Source of the DNA: Phragmites australis
Taxonomy: Eukaryota > Streptophyta > Magnoliopsida > Poales > Poaceae
Assembly: GCF_958298935.1 (NCBI RefSeq)
Contig: NC_084922.1
Coordinates: 47,275,458-47,339,457 of the forward strand
Direction of reading: 5' to 3'
Length of the DNA: 64,000 nt
This document shows, in pieces, positions 47,430 through 58,936 of the stretch. The notes beneath the pieces were generated by a model. It did not search any database, had not been told where the DNA came from, and was given only the letters and a program-made list of their open reading frames with translations. How positions within the stretch are numbered: position 1 is the first letter of the stretch; each line of letters begins with the position of its first letter. Position numbers and translations under genes: made by a program.

Positions 47430-48095
47430 CAGAACAAAGCAAGGAAGGAACAGAGAGTTCGCTGCTCCTAAGCAAAATCCTGACTACTCCCCTGCTCAGA
47501 AGCACGCGTACCTGCTGATTCTACGGCAGCAAGCAAGAGCTAGAGATCTCCCTCTCCAAAGAAATGGCAGCTCCTGCTCCCGAGCTGCAATCGCAGGTCT
47601 CCTCGCTGCTGCTTTGGGACGCTTAGGAGGGAAAGGAAAAGCCAGGGTAGAACAGTTTTACGGTGGACTGCCGGGATCGGACCCACATGCAGTGAGTGTG
47701 GCCCAAAGAGCCGGTCCAGCCAGCGAGGCGCCGGAGACTAGCGGGAGGATCGTGTGCGGCGCGGGATGCAGGGAAGACGGTAAGCACTGCTGGGTAGGAC
47801 ACGTGTCGACCTGTGGCGTTAGGTGCATGGTTAGAGCTTGGTGTGGACGGTACAGGGGATCGGATCCCCAGGGAGGCTGCTGGGCACCGGACTTGTGAGT
47901 CGGTGAAGTCCGCAGCATCGAAGCCTCGACGCGAACGGAAGACGACGTGCTATCTTGTTGGTTAGATTGGGAGTGCGGGGATTACGCCGTGTGGACCCCG
48001 ATGACTAGTGACCAAGTGGGTGATAGTGTATTGCTGCGTGATATATATGGATATAGTTTATTTTATATTATATTTTATTTTTTAAGTAGTGTTGA

Positions 48096-48129
<34 letters not shown>

Positions 48130-49060
48130 TTTTTCTTAAAGTCACAATCTGAACAGTTAGTGCCATAAACTTTATTTAGTTAGATAGGTGAAATTTTTTC
48201 ACTTTATTTATATCCTCATATAGCACATTAAATAATATAGAGACATAATTAAAGTGAGCACACAAAGAGTGATCATTGAAATACGAAAATAAGAGCATTT
48301 AATATTATTAGTCTATAAATATGTGACAATCTACATATATATTATCATGTTTTAAGTGAAATTATAATAGCTTTCTCATAACACCTCGTATTCGGATACT
48401 TCGGATGGATACGAGTCATCAAGTATTCTATTTTATTTTTTTCTTGTATCTAGAATTGGACACAGATAGTATTGAATAGTCATTATTGCATCTCATATTT
48501 GCTTCATAAGCATTCGGTTGGACGGGCGGGAAATATCTGGCTTGTTTTCACCCGTACTGCAAAGTATTATTATAATTGTAATATGCATACGAGTATTCCA
48601 AAAGTTGAGTATTTCAACTTGCAATGCAATTATAATGCGTACCTACGTACGTAAATACCGTCCCGTTGTATACATGGAAAATTAGAAATCGAACCGATCC
48701 GTTCGTCAAAAAGATAGAAATCTTTCCAATCGAATCCTCACTCGTATAGCTAGCCTTTTGTCACTGGATCAATGATCAATTTATATTTGGATTATTAAGT
48801 ATCCGCGTATAACAATTCTCCAGCTGTAGAATTGGTTGCGATGCACGCTGAGATTTCTGGGTTCCTTATAGTTTTAGATAGATAGATACACAAGACACAG
48901 TAGAACAGACAGTTGTTTGTTTGTAGCTTAACCGACGAAGATGCTTAGCTTCCATTACATGCATGGGTGCAAAATCGGATCTCTCCCGTGACCATATATG
49001 GTAACTTCTCATGCAATCTACCCAATAAAAAAACTAATCAAGAGCAACCTAATTTAAGAA
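47430..49060. other. Intergenic, no gene seen
   Basis: GC-rich to about 47960 (promoter side of RPC4; the 158-codon plus-strand frame at 47422-47898 has no recognisable content), then strongly AT-rich with an ATT microsatellite. No exon chain. Confidence 0.5.
48097..48127. repeat. (ATT)n microsatellite
   Basis: About ten copies of the ATT/TTA trinucleotide, continuous apart from the ends. Confidence 0.9.
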
Positions 49061-49127
49061 TAATGATCCTAATTAACTTCAACTTTCCTTAAACGGGAGA
49101 GCCCACACGAGATCCTACCCCTTTCGC

Positions 49128-50540
49128 CTACTGCTGCTCGCCGGCGGACGCCGAGCCCTCTGTCGTGCCCGAGACTTGTTGCTTCGACGGCGAGCCCTCT
49201 GTCGTGCCCGCGCCTTGTTGCTCCGACGGCGCTTGCACCAGCCGAGCGAGGTCGACGCCAAAGAGAAGCACTCTGCCAGTCACGACCGGCATAGGTGCAG
49301 GCTCGGCCGCCTCCACCTTCTGCGCAAGCGGTGGCACTTCTGTTTTGATCATCTGCGCCGATGCAGCGTTTGCCACGTCCTCGGCGGCTGGGGCAGATGC
49401 AGGCGCTACAACTACCACGGGCGGCGCGAGACACCGCTTCTTGTTCTTCCTGTGCACGATCGGCGGGCCAGTATAGTGCTTCCTCATGTGGCCGCCGAGT
49501 GACACTCCTTTGTCGAACACTTGGTGGCACTTCCGGCACCCGTGCGTCTTCGCCTGCTTGGTGCCGCGTCGGCAAGCAGCGGCGATCACGCTGCCGTCCT
49601 GGAGGATTCCCGCGGCCGCGGCCGCGGCTTCAGCTTCCTTCCTCCTGTTCATGTGGCCGGCGGCGTGGCCACCTAACCCCTGGTGCGTCGGGAACGACTT
49701 CCCACACTCTTTGCAACTGTACTCCCGCCGCGGCGCAGCGGGCTGACCAACTAGTTGACCTTGGTGCGCTGCATGCGATGGCACAGCGAGCTGGTGGGCG
49801 ACTTGAGCTTGCTCGGCTGCAGGCGGCAACGACGCAGCGGGCTGATTGACGACGGGATCGGTGGAAGGATTGGCTCCTGCGACCACAATGGCCATGGGCT
49901 CATTGTGTCTCGGCTGTGCACTGCTTCTCTCGCCGGAATTAAGATTGGTTGTTGTGGACGCCATGGACTCGGACGATAGATCGGTTACTGCAAACGCCAC
50001 GGGCACCGGCTGAAAGGGAAGATTGGGTTCTGCGGCCACAATGGACATGGAGTGGTTCGATTCGGCACTCGAAGAGACAGCTTTGTCGTCCCCCGTCCAG
50101 CCTCGCTTGCCGGTGGCGGCCCAACCCCCATTAACCGCGACATAACGATCGATCTCCTTCCCCCTCCCCTGCTGTTGGCCATGGCGCCTATGCCGGTCGT
50201 GGACTCTCATGTGCCCGTCCACGGCCTTGGGGCTGCCGAACTCCTTCCCACAGACACGGCAGCCGTACAGCCGCATCGGCCCCGCGACGGAAGAGGGGCT
50301 GGTGCCGCCGCCGTCGCTCAGTGTCTTGTCCGAGTCGCACGAGGGAGTGGGAGACGGCAGGGCATCCAAGCCCGCCGCGACAATGTCCTCCAGGCGGCGC
50401 CTCTTCTCCGGGCCACGAGACTGGAGCAGATAGCGGCTGTCGTCCTCATCGGTGTCGGACGCCGAGGAGTAGGGGGCGCACTCGCCCTCCTCGAGCTCGT
50501 CATCCACAAGTGCGAGGCGGCGGCGAGAGGAGGAGGCCAT
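49128..50540 (-). CDS. Three-finger C2H2 zinc-finger protein
   Basis: A single-exon minus-strand gene of 470 residues; intronless C2H2 genes of this kind are typical in plants. Fingers lie at C94/C97/H110/H114 (YGCRVCGKEF, KAVDGHMRVH), C276/C279/H292/H296 (YSCKECGKSF, QGLGGHAAGH) and C335/C338/H351/H355 (HGCRKCHQVF, VSLGGHMRKH). They are variants of the plant QALGGH helix, widely spaced, as in ZAT-type DNA-binding repressors. A basic KKR stretch follows finger 3. Near the C-terminus, residues 424-434 read VLLFGVDLARL, which resembles the LFGV and DLxxL repression motifs, so a repressor role is inferred. The tail holds a short duplication (QGAGTTEGS and QVSGTTEGS). The start is supported by a leader and TATA box just upstream. 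Target genes are unknown. Confidence 0.9.
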   Translation of the reverse strand: MASSSRRRLALVDDELEEGECAPYSSASDTDEDDSRYLLQSRGPEKRRRLEDIVAAGLDALPSPTPSCDSDKTLSDGGGTSPSSVAGPMRLYGCRVCGKEFGSPKAVDGHMRVHDRHRRHGQQQGRGKEIDRYVAVNGGWAATGKRGWTGDDKAVSSSAESNHSMSIVAAEPNLPFQPVPVAFAVTDLSSESMASTTTNLNSGERSSAQPRHNEPMAIVVAGANPSTDPVVNQPAASLPPAAEQAQVAHQLAVPSHAAHQGQLVGQPAAPRREYSCKECGKSFPTHQGLGGHAAGHMNRRKEAEAAAAAAGILQDGSVIAAACRRGTKQAKTHGCRKCHQVFDKGVSLGGHMRKHYTGPPIVHRKNKKRCLAPPVVVVAPASAPAAEDVANAASAQMIKTEVPPLAQKVEAAEPAPMPVVTGRVLLFGVDLARLVQAPSEQQGAGTTEGSPSKQQVSGTTEGSASAGEQQ

Positions 50541-50664
50541 GGAGCGAGAAGGAGGCGGCGACGAGAAGGAGAGCGAGAAGGATCAGACTAGCTAGGGTTT
50601 GGTTGTGGCGAGTAGTAACAGCTAGGGCTTGCGGTGTGGTGTTGGTGCGGGAGCGGCAGTGGCC

Positions 50665-50676
50665 TTAAATAGCGGC
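50665..50676 (-). promoter_or_regulatory. TATA box of the C2H2 gene
   Basis: The minus strand reads CGCTATTTAAGG, about 125-135 bp before the ATG at 50540. This predicts a leader of about 100 bp. Confidence 0.6.
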
Positions 50677-51595
50677 GGAGGAGGGCTGCGTGCGCGCGTC
50701 GGATCGAGTTGCGCGCCAAGCAAGTCGAGTGGGATGCGGACTCCAGCGAGGCACCGACTACTGGAAACGGATCTGTTACGATCTCGCGAATTGGACGCGA
50801 TTTTGTCAGAGATAAATACGAGTGGTAATCGGGATTCGCCCAGGATTGCCACCCCCAGATTTCTTTCTATTTCTAGTAGATATAGTACTTGAGCTAGGCC
50901 CAACTAAAACCATTTATTTACGTGTGGGAAACGGGGTAGAAATTAGGAAGGATATTAATTTCTGCCTCTAGCTAGCTTGGACAATCACATCTAATTAGTA
51001 ATTGTTTCCTATACAAAAGAACACATTGTGCAAGGTGGAAACTCCTTTCTATTTCTATTTTTGCAAACAGTAAGGTTGAAAACGTATCACACCACACAGG
51101 TAGAGATTTTTTTTTTTTTTGGGCTCCGGTGGTGGTACGGCCGTACAGAGAACGTTGTGTAAGCAGCACAAGTGGACCTCACGTTTCCGCGTTGGCACAA
51201 GAAGCTTCCTACTGAGTTTCAGTTTTTAACAGGATCTCATCGGCCTAACAACTTGAAGTAGGTACCTCGCGCGTTGCCACTGGAGGAATGAAGATACGTA
51301 ATAGATTCATATAATATAAATCACTTTTTTCTTTACCAAACGTATTTTGCAAGAAATTATGGCTGCAATCTATCATATATTGTATGTGATAAAATTTACT
51401 TCGTTCGTGTTAAGAAAACTTTCATAGTTATCATTTGAATTGGGAACACCATGGGGGAGTCTAGGAACGAGAACCTCTGACGTAGAGGGCAGTTGCACCC
51501 GCATCCACCGTCCGTTCGCATCCGACGCCCAGCAGTCCCCAACATGAGTCTGGCTAGCAACGCTCCTCTCGGCTTCCGCTCACAACGGCTCTGCT

Positions 51596-52005
51596 AGGCT
51601 ACCAACCGAGCTTAGCGTTGAGGAGGTCCCTGAGGAGGAAGCGGCGGACCTCGGCATCAGAGAGGCTGAGCTCGCGGCGATAGAAGTCGAACTTGGAGCC
51701 GTTGGTGGTGGAGGATAACACGGCGGGGAAGGCAACGACAGAGACGGGAAGGAGGCCGAGGCCACGGAGGTGCGTGAGGACAGCATGCGCATTCTTGGTG
51801 GAGCGGAGGCGCACGTGCGCGGCGACCGCCACGACCTCCGGCTGTGGCAGCGATGGAGGCGGTGTAGGAGAGCCCAGCCCCGCTGCCCAGGAGGTGTTCA
51901 AGGAAAGGATGGAGAGAAGAAATCGGCCGCTGTGTGCGCGGGCGAGCCACGACCAAGGCGCAAGGGGAGGAAGGCGTGGGGATTAGGGTTGCGGCAGCGA
52001 AGCAT
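51596..52005 (-). pseudogene. mTERF-like gene fragment
   Basis: From an ATG at 52005 the minus strand reads MLRCRNPNPHAFLPLRLG, a mitochondrial-presequence-like start, and stops after about 35 codons. A second frame (51901-51599) contains AAHVRLRSTKNAHAVLTHLR, GLGLLPVSVVAFPAVLSS, KFDFYRRELSLSDAEVRRFL and LRDLLNAKLGW. This resembles the beginning of the large grass mTERF family, whose members regulate organelle gene expression. Only about 130 codons remain and the frame is broken, so it is a relic or captured fragment. Assignment is from remembered family patterns and is moderate. Confidence 0.5.
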
Positions 52006-52225
52006 CTAGTTAGGAAGAGGAGGAGGAGCCGAGGAGGGGAAGGCGAAGTCGAGCGCCAACGTGAGTCGGGTTCGTGGACTTAGCCTGAGGAGCCGGGACG
52101 AGCGTTGCGAGCCAGAGCAACGAGCGAAAAGAATGGGCCGTTGGATGTGCCGCGGACGTGGATCGGAGCTTCTACTGCCCTCTGACGTGAATTACACAAC
52201 GTAAGGAACCGGTTCCGGGAGTATA

Positions 52226-52454
52226 AGGTCCTTTTTTGTTGGACTTTTTCAATCTTCTGTTTCTTAGAAGCTAGGAGTTAAATCAAATAGATTATTGAGA
52301 AACTGATTTTTGAAAAGCTAGTTTTTGATAAAATAAACTAAAAGTTGAGAAGCTAATTGAAATGAACTTTTTTTGTTTTTGACATGCTGAGAAGTAAAAA
52401 AGAAGCTAACTTTTCAACCAAAAACCAAAAATCTAAGTCCAAACAAACACGACA
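52226..52454. mobile_element. Tourist-like MITE (TSD TAA)
   Basis: A 229-bp element with left end GGTCCTTTTTTGTTGGACTT and right end AAGTCCAAACAAACACGACA, roughly inverted, flanked by TAA (52223-52225 and 52455-52457). The interior is A/T-rich with AGAAGCTA repeats. Confidence 0.7.
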
Positions 52455-52733
52455 TAAAACTGAACTCCTATTGAACACCTAAGGTACCATTTTGATTTCA
52501 GTCTTTACATAGCTGCACATTGATCATTAAACAAATCATATAAAAACACATGATTACTGGGGCAAAACATGGTTCAACTAAAAAAGAAAAATGTGACGAA
52601 TAGTCTGTAAAACTGCATAACGAATAGTCTGTAAAACTGCATACATAAACATGACAGTGTTAAAATCACTAATCATTGGGAGAACATATACTATAGAATT
52701 TACATGTGTAATAAATAAGATCAAACTGTAGGT

Positions 52734-54147
52734 TGTCGGTGTATCAGGAACCGGGGGTCCCTAAGTCCCGAGGCCAGGCCAGTCGTCCGCCACGTGTCAC
52801 CATCCCGCGAGGTCCCTCCTGCGGGATGAGGAAAATCTAAGTTCTGGGAGAGGGTGCTCGGGGCCACAGCCTCTGGTCCCCGAGCACCCCAGTTCCCCGA
52901 TGACCCGCCGAGTCCATGTTCCGGGAAGAAAGTGCTCGGGGAGGTGTCCGGTCACCCTCGAGCACCCTAGTCCCCCGACGATCAGAAGAGCTGAGTTCCG
53001 GGAAAGAGTGCTCGGGGGGGGGGGGCGTGCGGCAGCCCCTGGGCACCCGGTTCCCCGAGGGTCAGTACAAAAGTGTTCGGGAGAAAGTGCTCGGGGTTGC
53101 ACGAGGCAGCCCCCGAGCACTCGGTTCCCCGAAGGTTCGTACGAGAGTGCTCGGGGAGGTAAACGGTACCCCGAGCACTCGGTGCCCCGACGACCCAGAA
53201 GGGCCCCCGAGGGGCCCGCCGACGAGGTGTCAACCAGTCAGAGGTCCGAGGCCGCATTTAATGGGCGTGCGCGGCCTGACATTCTGGTATTCCCAACTGC
53301 TCCCGCCGCAGTGTCAGTCCCTATCATGCTTTGGCAGAGAGGCGTGAGGGCCATTAATTGCACGGGTCCCGTCCCGTATCATCCGGTGTATCTCGAGATA
53401 ACGTTGCCGGGATCAAGGCGTTCCGCCTGCCACCCTACCGTGGCAGACGAACAAGACAGGGTGGGCGCAACGGGTGCCTCTGTGGCTGCTCGGTGGGCCC
53501 TCTCAACGGCGCCCGGCGCCAGGGCGTCCACAGTGACGAGTGACCGGACGTGCGCCGCGTTTTTCCACCGCCCCCGTCACTTCGCCCAGAGAAAATGATG
53601 ACGCATTTCTCAGTCGTGGCGTCTTGGAACTTGTGCCCCTTATTTCCCGTTCGGGGTATGTCGTGGCCGGCGAGTGCATAAAAGGAGGGGTATACAGAAA
53701 GAGGACGACATCGAAGAATCAGACATCATCGGAAAAAGATCGACTCGAAGCATCGAAAGAGAGAACAAGCCCAAGCAATCGGTCGTGCCACACTTAGGCG
53801 AAGAACACTGCAAGCAAGCCTGAGCAGAGCTAGAACAAGGAGCCTCAAACTCTTAGTTAGACAATATACTCTTGTAACCAGACATATTCCTGGAGGGATC
53901 CCCCTCAGGGAAAGTTATTGCATCCATACAGGAGTAGGGTATTACGCCCCTGTGCGACCCGAACCTGTCTAAACTCCGGTGCATTTACTTCCCTTTGCAC
54001 TAGGTCGATCCTCCCCCACCACCGGCCGTGGCATTTATTTCCGCTTCCATTTATTTCTCCGACGAACTTATTCAGGATCATCCCCCCGGCCGAATCTCTA
54101 AAAAGGGGTATCTCGGGATCCCTGCGACAGGAGTTCACCCTCCGACA
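52734..54147 (+). mobile_element. Solo LTR 3 (same family as LTR 1)
   Basis: A 1414-bp solo LTR in forward orientation, TGTCGGTGTATCAGG to CACCCTCCGACA. Flanks are TAGGT and TAAGG, an imperfect target duplication. U3 carries hairpin units at about 52850-53200, a TATA-like GCATAAAAGG at about 53677, and a leader (AAGAATCAGACATC). The transcript end region near 53925 includes CAGGAGTAGGGTATTACGCC, also present in inverse form in LTR 1 near 12015. No internal domain remains. The family (Gypsy or Copia) cannot be told from an LTR alone. Confidence 0.88.
52845..53205. repeat. Hairpin-unit array in LTR 3
   Basis: Repeats of AGTGCTCGGGG and CCCCGAGCAC inverted around short loops, in about five units. 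They correspond one for one in design to the array in LTR 1. A 10-G run at about 53011-53026 replaces one loop. Confidence 0.85.
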
Positions 54148-54351
54148 TAAGGTGTTTGTATTACAATTGGTTAGAGCGTGATTTCATACAGTCGATGAAG
54201 AGTAGAGGGACACACCATTCAAATGGCATTGTGATGAGGTGAATACAAATCTGAAGACAAAACTCGGAATTGCACATCTCCAATAAGCAGCGACCTGATC
54301 AACCCCCTTTTCTTTTTTGCAAATCAAACTGCATGACGCATTCTGTACTAA

Positions 54352-54514
54352 AAGTGAACTAGTGGAAGCTGTTTTTTACTCCTCAGCTTATAGTTTATTT
54401 GATAGAATCACTCTCACGGATTTCACTCAGAAAGCTAAAAACTGAAAGCTGCTGTTTAGCAAAACTCCCCTGATTCTAATCAGAAAGCTGCTTAGCTACT
54501 CTACCAAATAGGCC
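54352..54514. mobile_element. MITE fragment (AGAAAGCTGCTTAGCTACTC end)
   Basis: Sequence with repeated GAAAGCTG/CAGCTT words and an end resembling Tourist termini (ACCAAATAGGCC). Borders are not resolved. Confidence 0.35.
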
Positions 54515-54541
54515 ACTAGAAAGAGGATAGTGCACAACACC

Positions 54542-54693
54542 TGTTGGTGTCTAACCGTGTTGCCTCGACGACGTCATCGGAGGATAATGGGCTGTTGGTG
54601 TCTAACCATGTTGCCTCGAAGACGTCATCGGAGGATAATGAGCTGTTGGTGTCTAACCGTGTTGCCTCGAAGACGTCATCGGAGGATAATAGG
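54542..54693 (+). repeat. 51-bp tandem repeat, three copies
   Basis: Three copies of a 51-bp unit (CTGTTGGTGTCTAACC, then GTTGCCTCGA and CATCGGAGGATAAT), about 95 % identical. Because 51 is a multiple of three, the plus-strand frame repeats a 17-residue peptide (LLVSNHVASKTSSEDNE). The surrounding frame is unidentified, so coding is not supported. Confidence 0.9.
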
Positions 54694-54699
54694 GTGGCG

Positions 54700-55790
54700 A
54701 CAAGAGAGGTTGACCGCCTCTTGAAAACCGTGCTGCCGTCAGGATGTCACCGAAGACAACGGGGAGCTGCAGCTCCACAGGAGCAAGTCGCACGGGCTAG
54801 CCTTGGTGATAACGTTGTCCCTCAACACCCAGCCACCACGGGTTCGCCTCTACGATCAACAGGATGAGAGAAGGCGAACACGGCGAGGCAGCGATTGGGA
54901 AAACTGGGCCCAACGATCGAGAGGTTGGGGATACATGATTGATCGGAGGGTGCCAGTGTGGACGCAAAGGCGCTCATTGTCATGCCGCCGCGTGAGATCT
55001 GCCACGATGACATCGAGGTTGTTGGATCTGGCACCGGCGGAGCCTGGGATGTCTGTATCAATCACCGACAGGTCGAGACAGATGGATTTGACAACGATTG
55101 AGATCCTGAGCGCTAGCACACTACGTCATCACTCTGTCCCTTATCCACTCATCTCCCTTATTCACCCTTCCCTCTCTCTCCCGAGCACGTGGGCGGCCGA
55201 GCGAGCGACCGGGTGGGCGGTCGAGCAGACAACGGTGGCGAGGCTACGCGCATGCAGCCCCGCGGCTGGTGCTTCTCCTTCGGGGGCTCGCCACAAAGCC
55301 CTGGTGGCAGTTGGGCCAGGAAGCTCCCGCCTCCCCTCCCGCACCTGCTCCTTCCACCGCCATTACCACCGACGGTTGAGGCGGGTGGCAGGCGAGCGCG
55401 ACGACCCGAGCAGGTGATGCGTCGGCTTAGCAGGCGATGAGGGGGGCGAGCGCGACGGCCTAGGAGGCGGTGCAGTGGGCGAGCGCGGCGACTAAGCGGG
55501 CGATGCGACGGCCTCCGATGGGTCGGTCCCGCTCCCCTCGCACACCAACTCTCGCCACCGCCGTTGCCGCCAGCGGATGAGGTGGTGGTGGCCTAGTGAG
55601 GAGGCCCGAGTGGGCGGTGGGAGAGCGAGTTGGCCCGAGCGGGCGGGTGCGGAGGTGAGCGGGCGACGGAGAGCAGCGCTGTGCGAGGGTTGGGAGGGTT
55701 GGGGACTGTAGTTTCTACAAAAATCAGGGTGACATGTCAGGCAAAGGGGGAGTCTGTACGTCTATAGGAATATATAGATTAATGATAGCC
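54700..55790. other. GC-rich region, no gene identified
   Basis: GC-rich with many overlapping open frames and repeated GCGAGCGCGACG and GGGCGATGCG words (about 55390-55680). No family is recognisable on either strand. It is most likely decayed repetitive or gene-derived DNA. Confidence 0.4.
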
Positions 55791-56100
55791 ATAATTTATT
55801 TATCCAAATTTACTATTATTTTTTTATTTGGAAATAAAAATTATAAAAATAAGAGTGCATTTGAAAATTTATAAAAATATGTTATTATCGTCGTTAAAAG
55901 AGCAATGGTCATATATCGTCCTTACAACAGATGACATATTAAAAAAATACAATATTTCAATACTCTCAAAATTCAAAACGAAATAGGCATAAAAAATTCC
56001 GAAAAAATGAATGGTGTAGATAATACTATAATCTAGTTTTCTAAAAAATTTCAACTCAAACAAATACTTTTATATTGAGAAACAAAAAAAGACAGTATCT

Positions 56101-56176
56101 ATTGTACACAATCTGACAGATTATGTATAATAAAATTTATTGTACACAGTCTGATAGACTATGTATAATAAAGTTT
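56101..56176. repeat. 38-bp tandem pair with hairpins
   Basis: Two copies of a 38-bp unit (ATTGTACACA through TATGTATAATAAA). Each contains a small perfect hairpin: AATCT-GAC-AGATT (56110-56122) and AGTCT-GAT-AGACT (56148-56160). Confidence 0.85.
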
Positions 56177-56499
56177 ATCTTTTTTTCTCATTATATAAAG
56201 TTATATTTTTATCTATTTTTTTAAGAGGTAGATCCTAGTATCGTCTATACCAGAAAAAAATCTAAATTTTTCATTACAATTTTGATAGTGTTTTGAATTT
56301 TAAGAGTAATAGAACATAATTTTTTTATGTTTTAACATGTCTCGTGTTAAAAGGATGATATGTTTATTTTTTAAAACCTATTGTCCGTTGGACAAGCGTC
56401 TGTCACCCTTCCAAAGGGTGACAATAATCTATTTTTATGATTTTTTTCAAATGGGTGGTTGTTTTTATCATTTTTATTTTCGAAATATAAAATAAAAAA

Positions 56500-58930
56500 G
56501 CTCCTTTACTATTAATGGAGCCATATTTATCGGCCCAACTTACCAATAGCTACTCCTGGGCTTGGCCATCGGCACACTTTTTTACTGTTTGGAACGGCAA
56601 AGCCCGGGTAGAACATGTAACCGGCCCAAATCAGCGGTTTTCGATCTTTCGTTGGTCAGGTTAACAGCCGGCCTGTATGTGCTTGGTTGCTACAAAATTT
56701 GGAACGACGAAGCCCACTCACGGCAATGCCGTGTTCCTCTCTAAGGAAAAAAAAAGGAAAAGAGAAGTGCTGATTCCGCGCTCCACAACTCCGTCCGCGA
56801 TGAACTCGTACACACTCGTCGCTGCACAATTAAGCACTGTCAAGAATTCAATCTGGCTGTCATGATTGTTATACTCGATGAGCGAGGACACGTATAAACA
56901 TAATTAGCAGCAAGTAGCAAATAAGCTCCTATCTGTTCATAAAGATATGTAAGACTCACTTATCTCTAATGATCAGCGTCACAATAAGAGGTTACGTGTT
57001 CAGTGACGTGCGACTGTCGAGCATTTGTATTAACTTATTGTCAACGACAATACGTTCCAGTCACGCAAAGGTGGTAGGATCTTTGGAGCATATCGTCCAG
57101 CTTACTATACCATACCACCCGTGCATGCATAGGCCACGCACAAGAAGGCGAGCGAATATTCGGCTATTCATGGATGGGTCAACCCTGCGGCTCCAACAGG
57201 AGGCATATAGCGAGAGGGAGTGTCAGCGTGGACTCCGAGGCGCCTCCGCATTTACTACTCGCTGCTGCAGTGCACGCGCGCTCCCACAACGACACACTTA
57301 CCACACATCCATTCATTCATTCTCGCATGCTAGTCCAAATTCTAAGGACTTGTCACTTCCAGTCAGCCTGTCCTATGCTATTCCCCCACTGCGCAGCAGC
57401 GTATTTACGCGTCGACCGGCCCGGCCTTGGCAACTTGGCATTCATCTCTCTTCTGCTGCCAACGCGCACCGGCACCGTGGCACGCCGATGAGCTCTGCAG
57501 CGCGAGACAGAGAGGTTCCTTCATGGAGGGATGAATGGGCGAGTGAATGGACGAAAGGAAAAGTAGGGACTGAACGAGCCGAGCGCACAGCCAGGACGGC
57601 ACAATGCAGTCAATGCTGCAAGCACGAGAGGTCCGGGCGTTTGGGCAAAATCAACCGGGCCTTTCGGGCCGAGCAGTGGGGAAGGAAGGGAACGGCACTA
57701 CGAGAACTGAAAGTACGGGGGCTGCATGCAGCCGTGCAGTGAGGGAGGGGACGCATGGGTCCAAGTCGAGTGAGTGATGGGACGGCTCGCCTCTACATGC
57801 CGCCGCGCATTCATTCTGATCTCCACTCCCAAGGGGAGCCGGCCGATCAGGCTGTTCTGAGCCGAGGACGAAGCAGTGCAGGGCAGGCAGGGTGAGGCCA
57901 AGGCGAGACAGAGTAGTAGTAGGCAGAACCACCGGGGGAGCAATAACTTCGTCGTCATTCTCCCCACACCCTGCCTTTCCTCCGTTTTGTCCCCCTGCCT
58001 GGTCCTAGTACTACGCCGGCCCCACCGCCCATTACCTGACGGGCTCGTGGGCCCCGCCTCTGCGTGCGGGCTGCTGCCCATTCTCCCTTGGGTCCTCTCA
58101 TTCCCCATCGCCGTCAAACGCACCTTGTCATTCCCTCTCGTACGACCGTTTCGTAATCCATTTCTTCCTCCAAAGGTGTCTGTATGCGATGGCACTACTA
58201 CCCGCTCGCATTTCCTCCGGCTGACATGGCCCGACGAGGCGCTTGCGGGTAGGCAGATGGGAGGATCGATCCCCAGCGCGTTGGACGTTGACAAGTCAGT
58301 CGTCTAGCCCCAGGCCTGCATCGGCGAGGGGTACGGTCACAGGTCTCGTCGCTTGGGCTCTGGACGTTTCAAGTCAAAACTAAAAAAAAAAACGCACAGT
58401 AAACCCAACATCGTACGGTGCAACCATGAGGTACACGGTAGAAAAAGTTTGCCGAAGTTATCCCAACCTCGTACAGTAGCAACATTCTGGGCGCACGTAA
58501 ATTCCATGTGAGCCGGCCTGGTCTCCCCAGGTGTCAGCCGTGAGGCCGCTCACTAATCCCATCCGCCGGATTTACCAGGGCTGGACTCGTGTGGTCAGGG
58601 AGGTTTAAGGACGGGTCACCTCGGACGGGACACGCAACTTTTCCCCTCGGCCTCATCCGTCCCCGCCCGCGCGCACGCTCTTTCTCTCCGCACCCCGCCC
58701 GCCCATTGCTTTCCGCGTCGCCATACCGCCTGCCGCGCTCGTTCGCGAGAAGCACGCGCGCGGCCGCCCGACACGAACCCACGCCCGCTCCTCCATCCGT
58801 GCGCGCCGTGACTCCACTGGGACTGGGGGCGTCATTACAGGAGCCAGGAGGCGTGATTAGCCTGTTAGTATATTAGCAACAAGGAAACAAGTCTGCGCAC
58901 TGTTTCATCCGTCAGCGTGAGTAATGGCAA
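56500..58930. other. Long intergenic region, GC-rich at 57100-58850
   Basis: No supported gene. Long overlapping frames (for example 198 codons on the minus strand at 57698-58294 and 257 on the plus strand at 56969-57742) lack family content or consistent coding bias. The stretch lies more than 4 kb upstream of the LBD gene. Confidence 0.5.
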
Positions 58931-58936
58931 GCATAA

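Noticed and set aside
47422..47898. 158-codon plus-strand frame upstream of RPC4
   Set aside because: Lies in the GC-rich promoter and leader side of RPC4, with no domain.
49165..49849. Plus-strand frames opposite the C2H2 gene
   Set aside because: They are antisense shadows of a well-supported zinc-finger CDS.
56969..57742. 257-codon plus-strand open frame
   Set aside because: No family content, low-complexity and irregular composition; the overlapping frames argue for chance.
57698..58294. 198-codon minus-strand open frame
   Set aside because: GC-rich DNA with overlapping frames of similar length on the other strand, no recognisable domain and no splice or promoter context.
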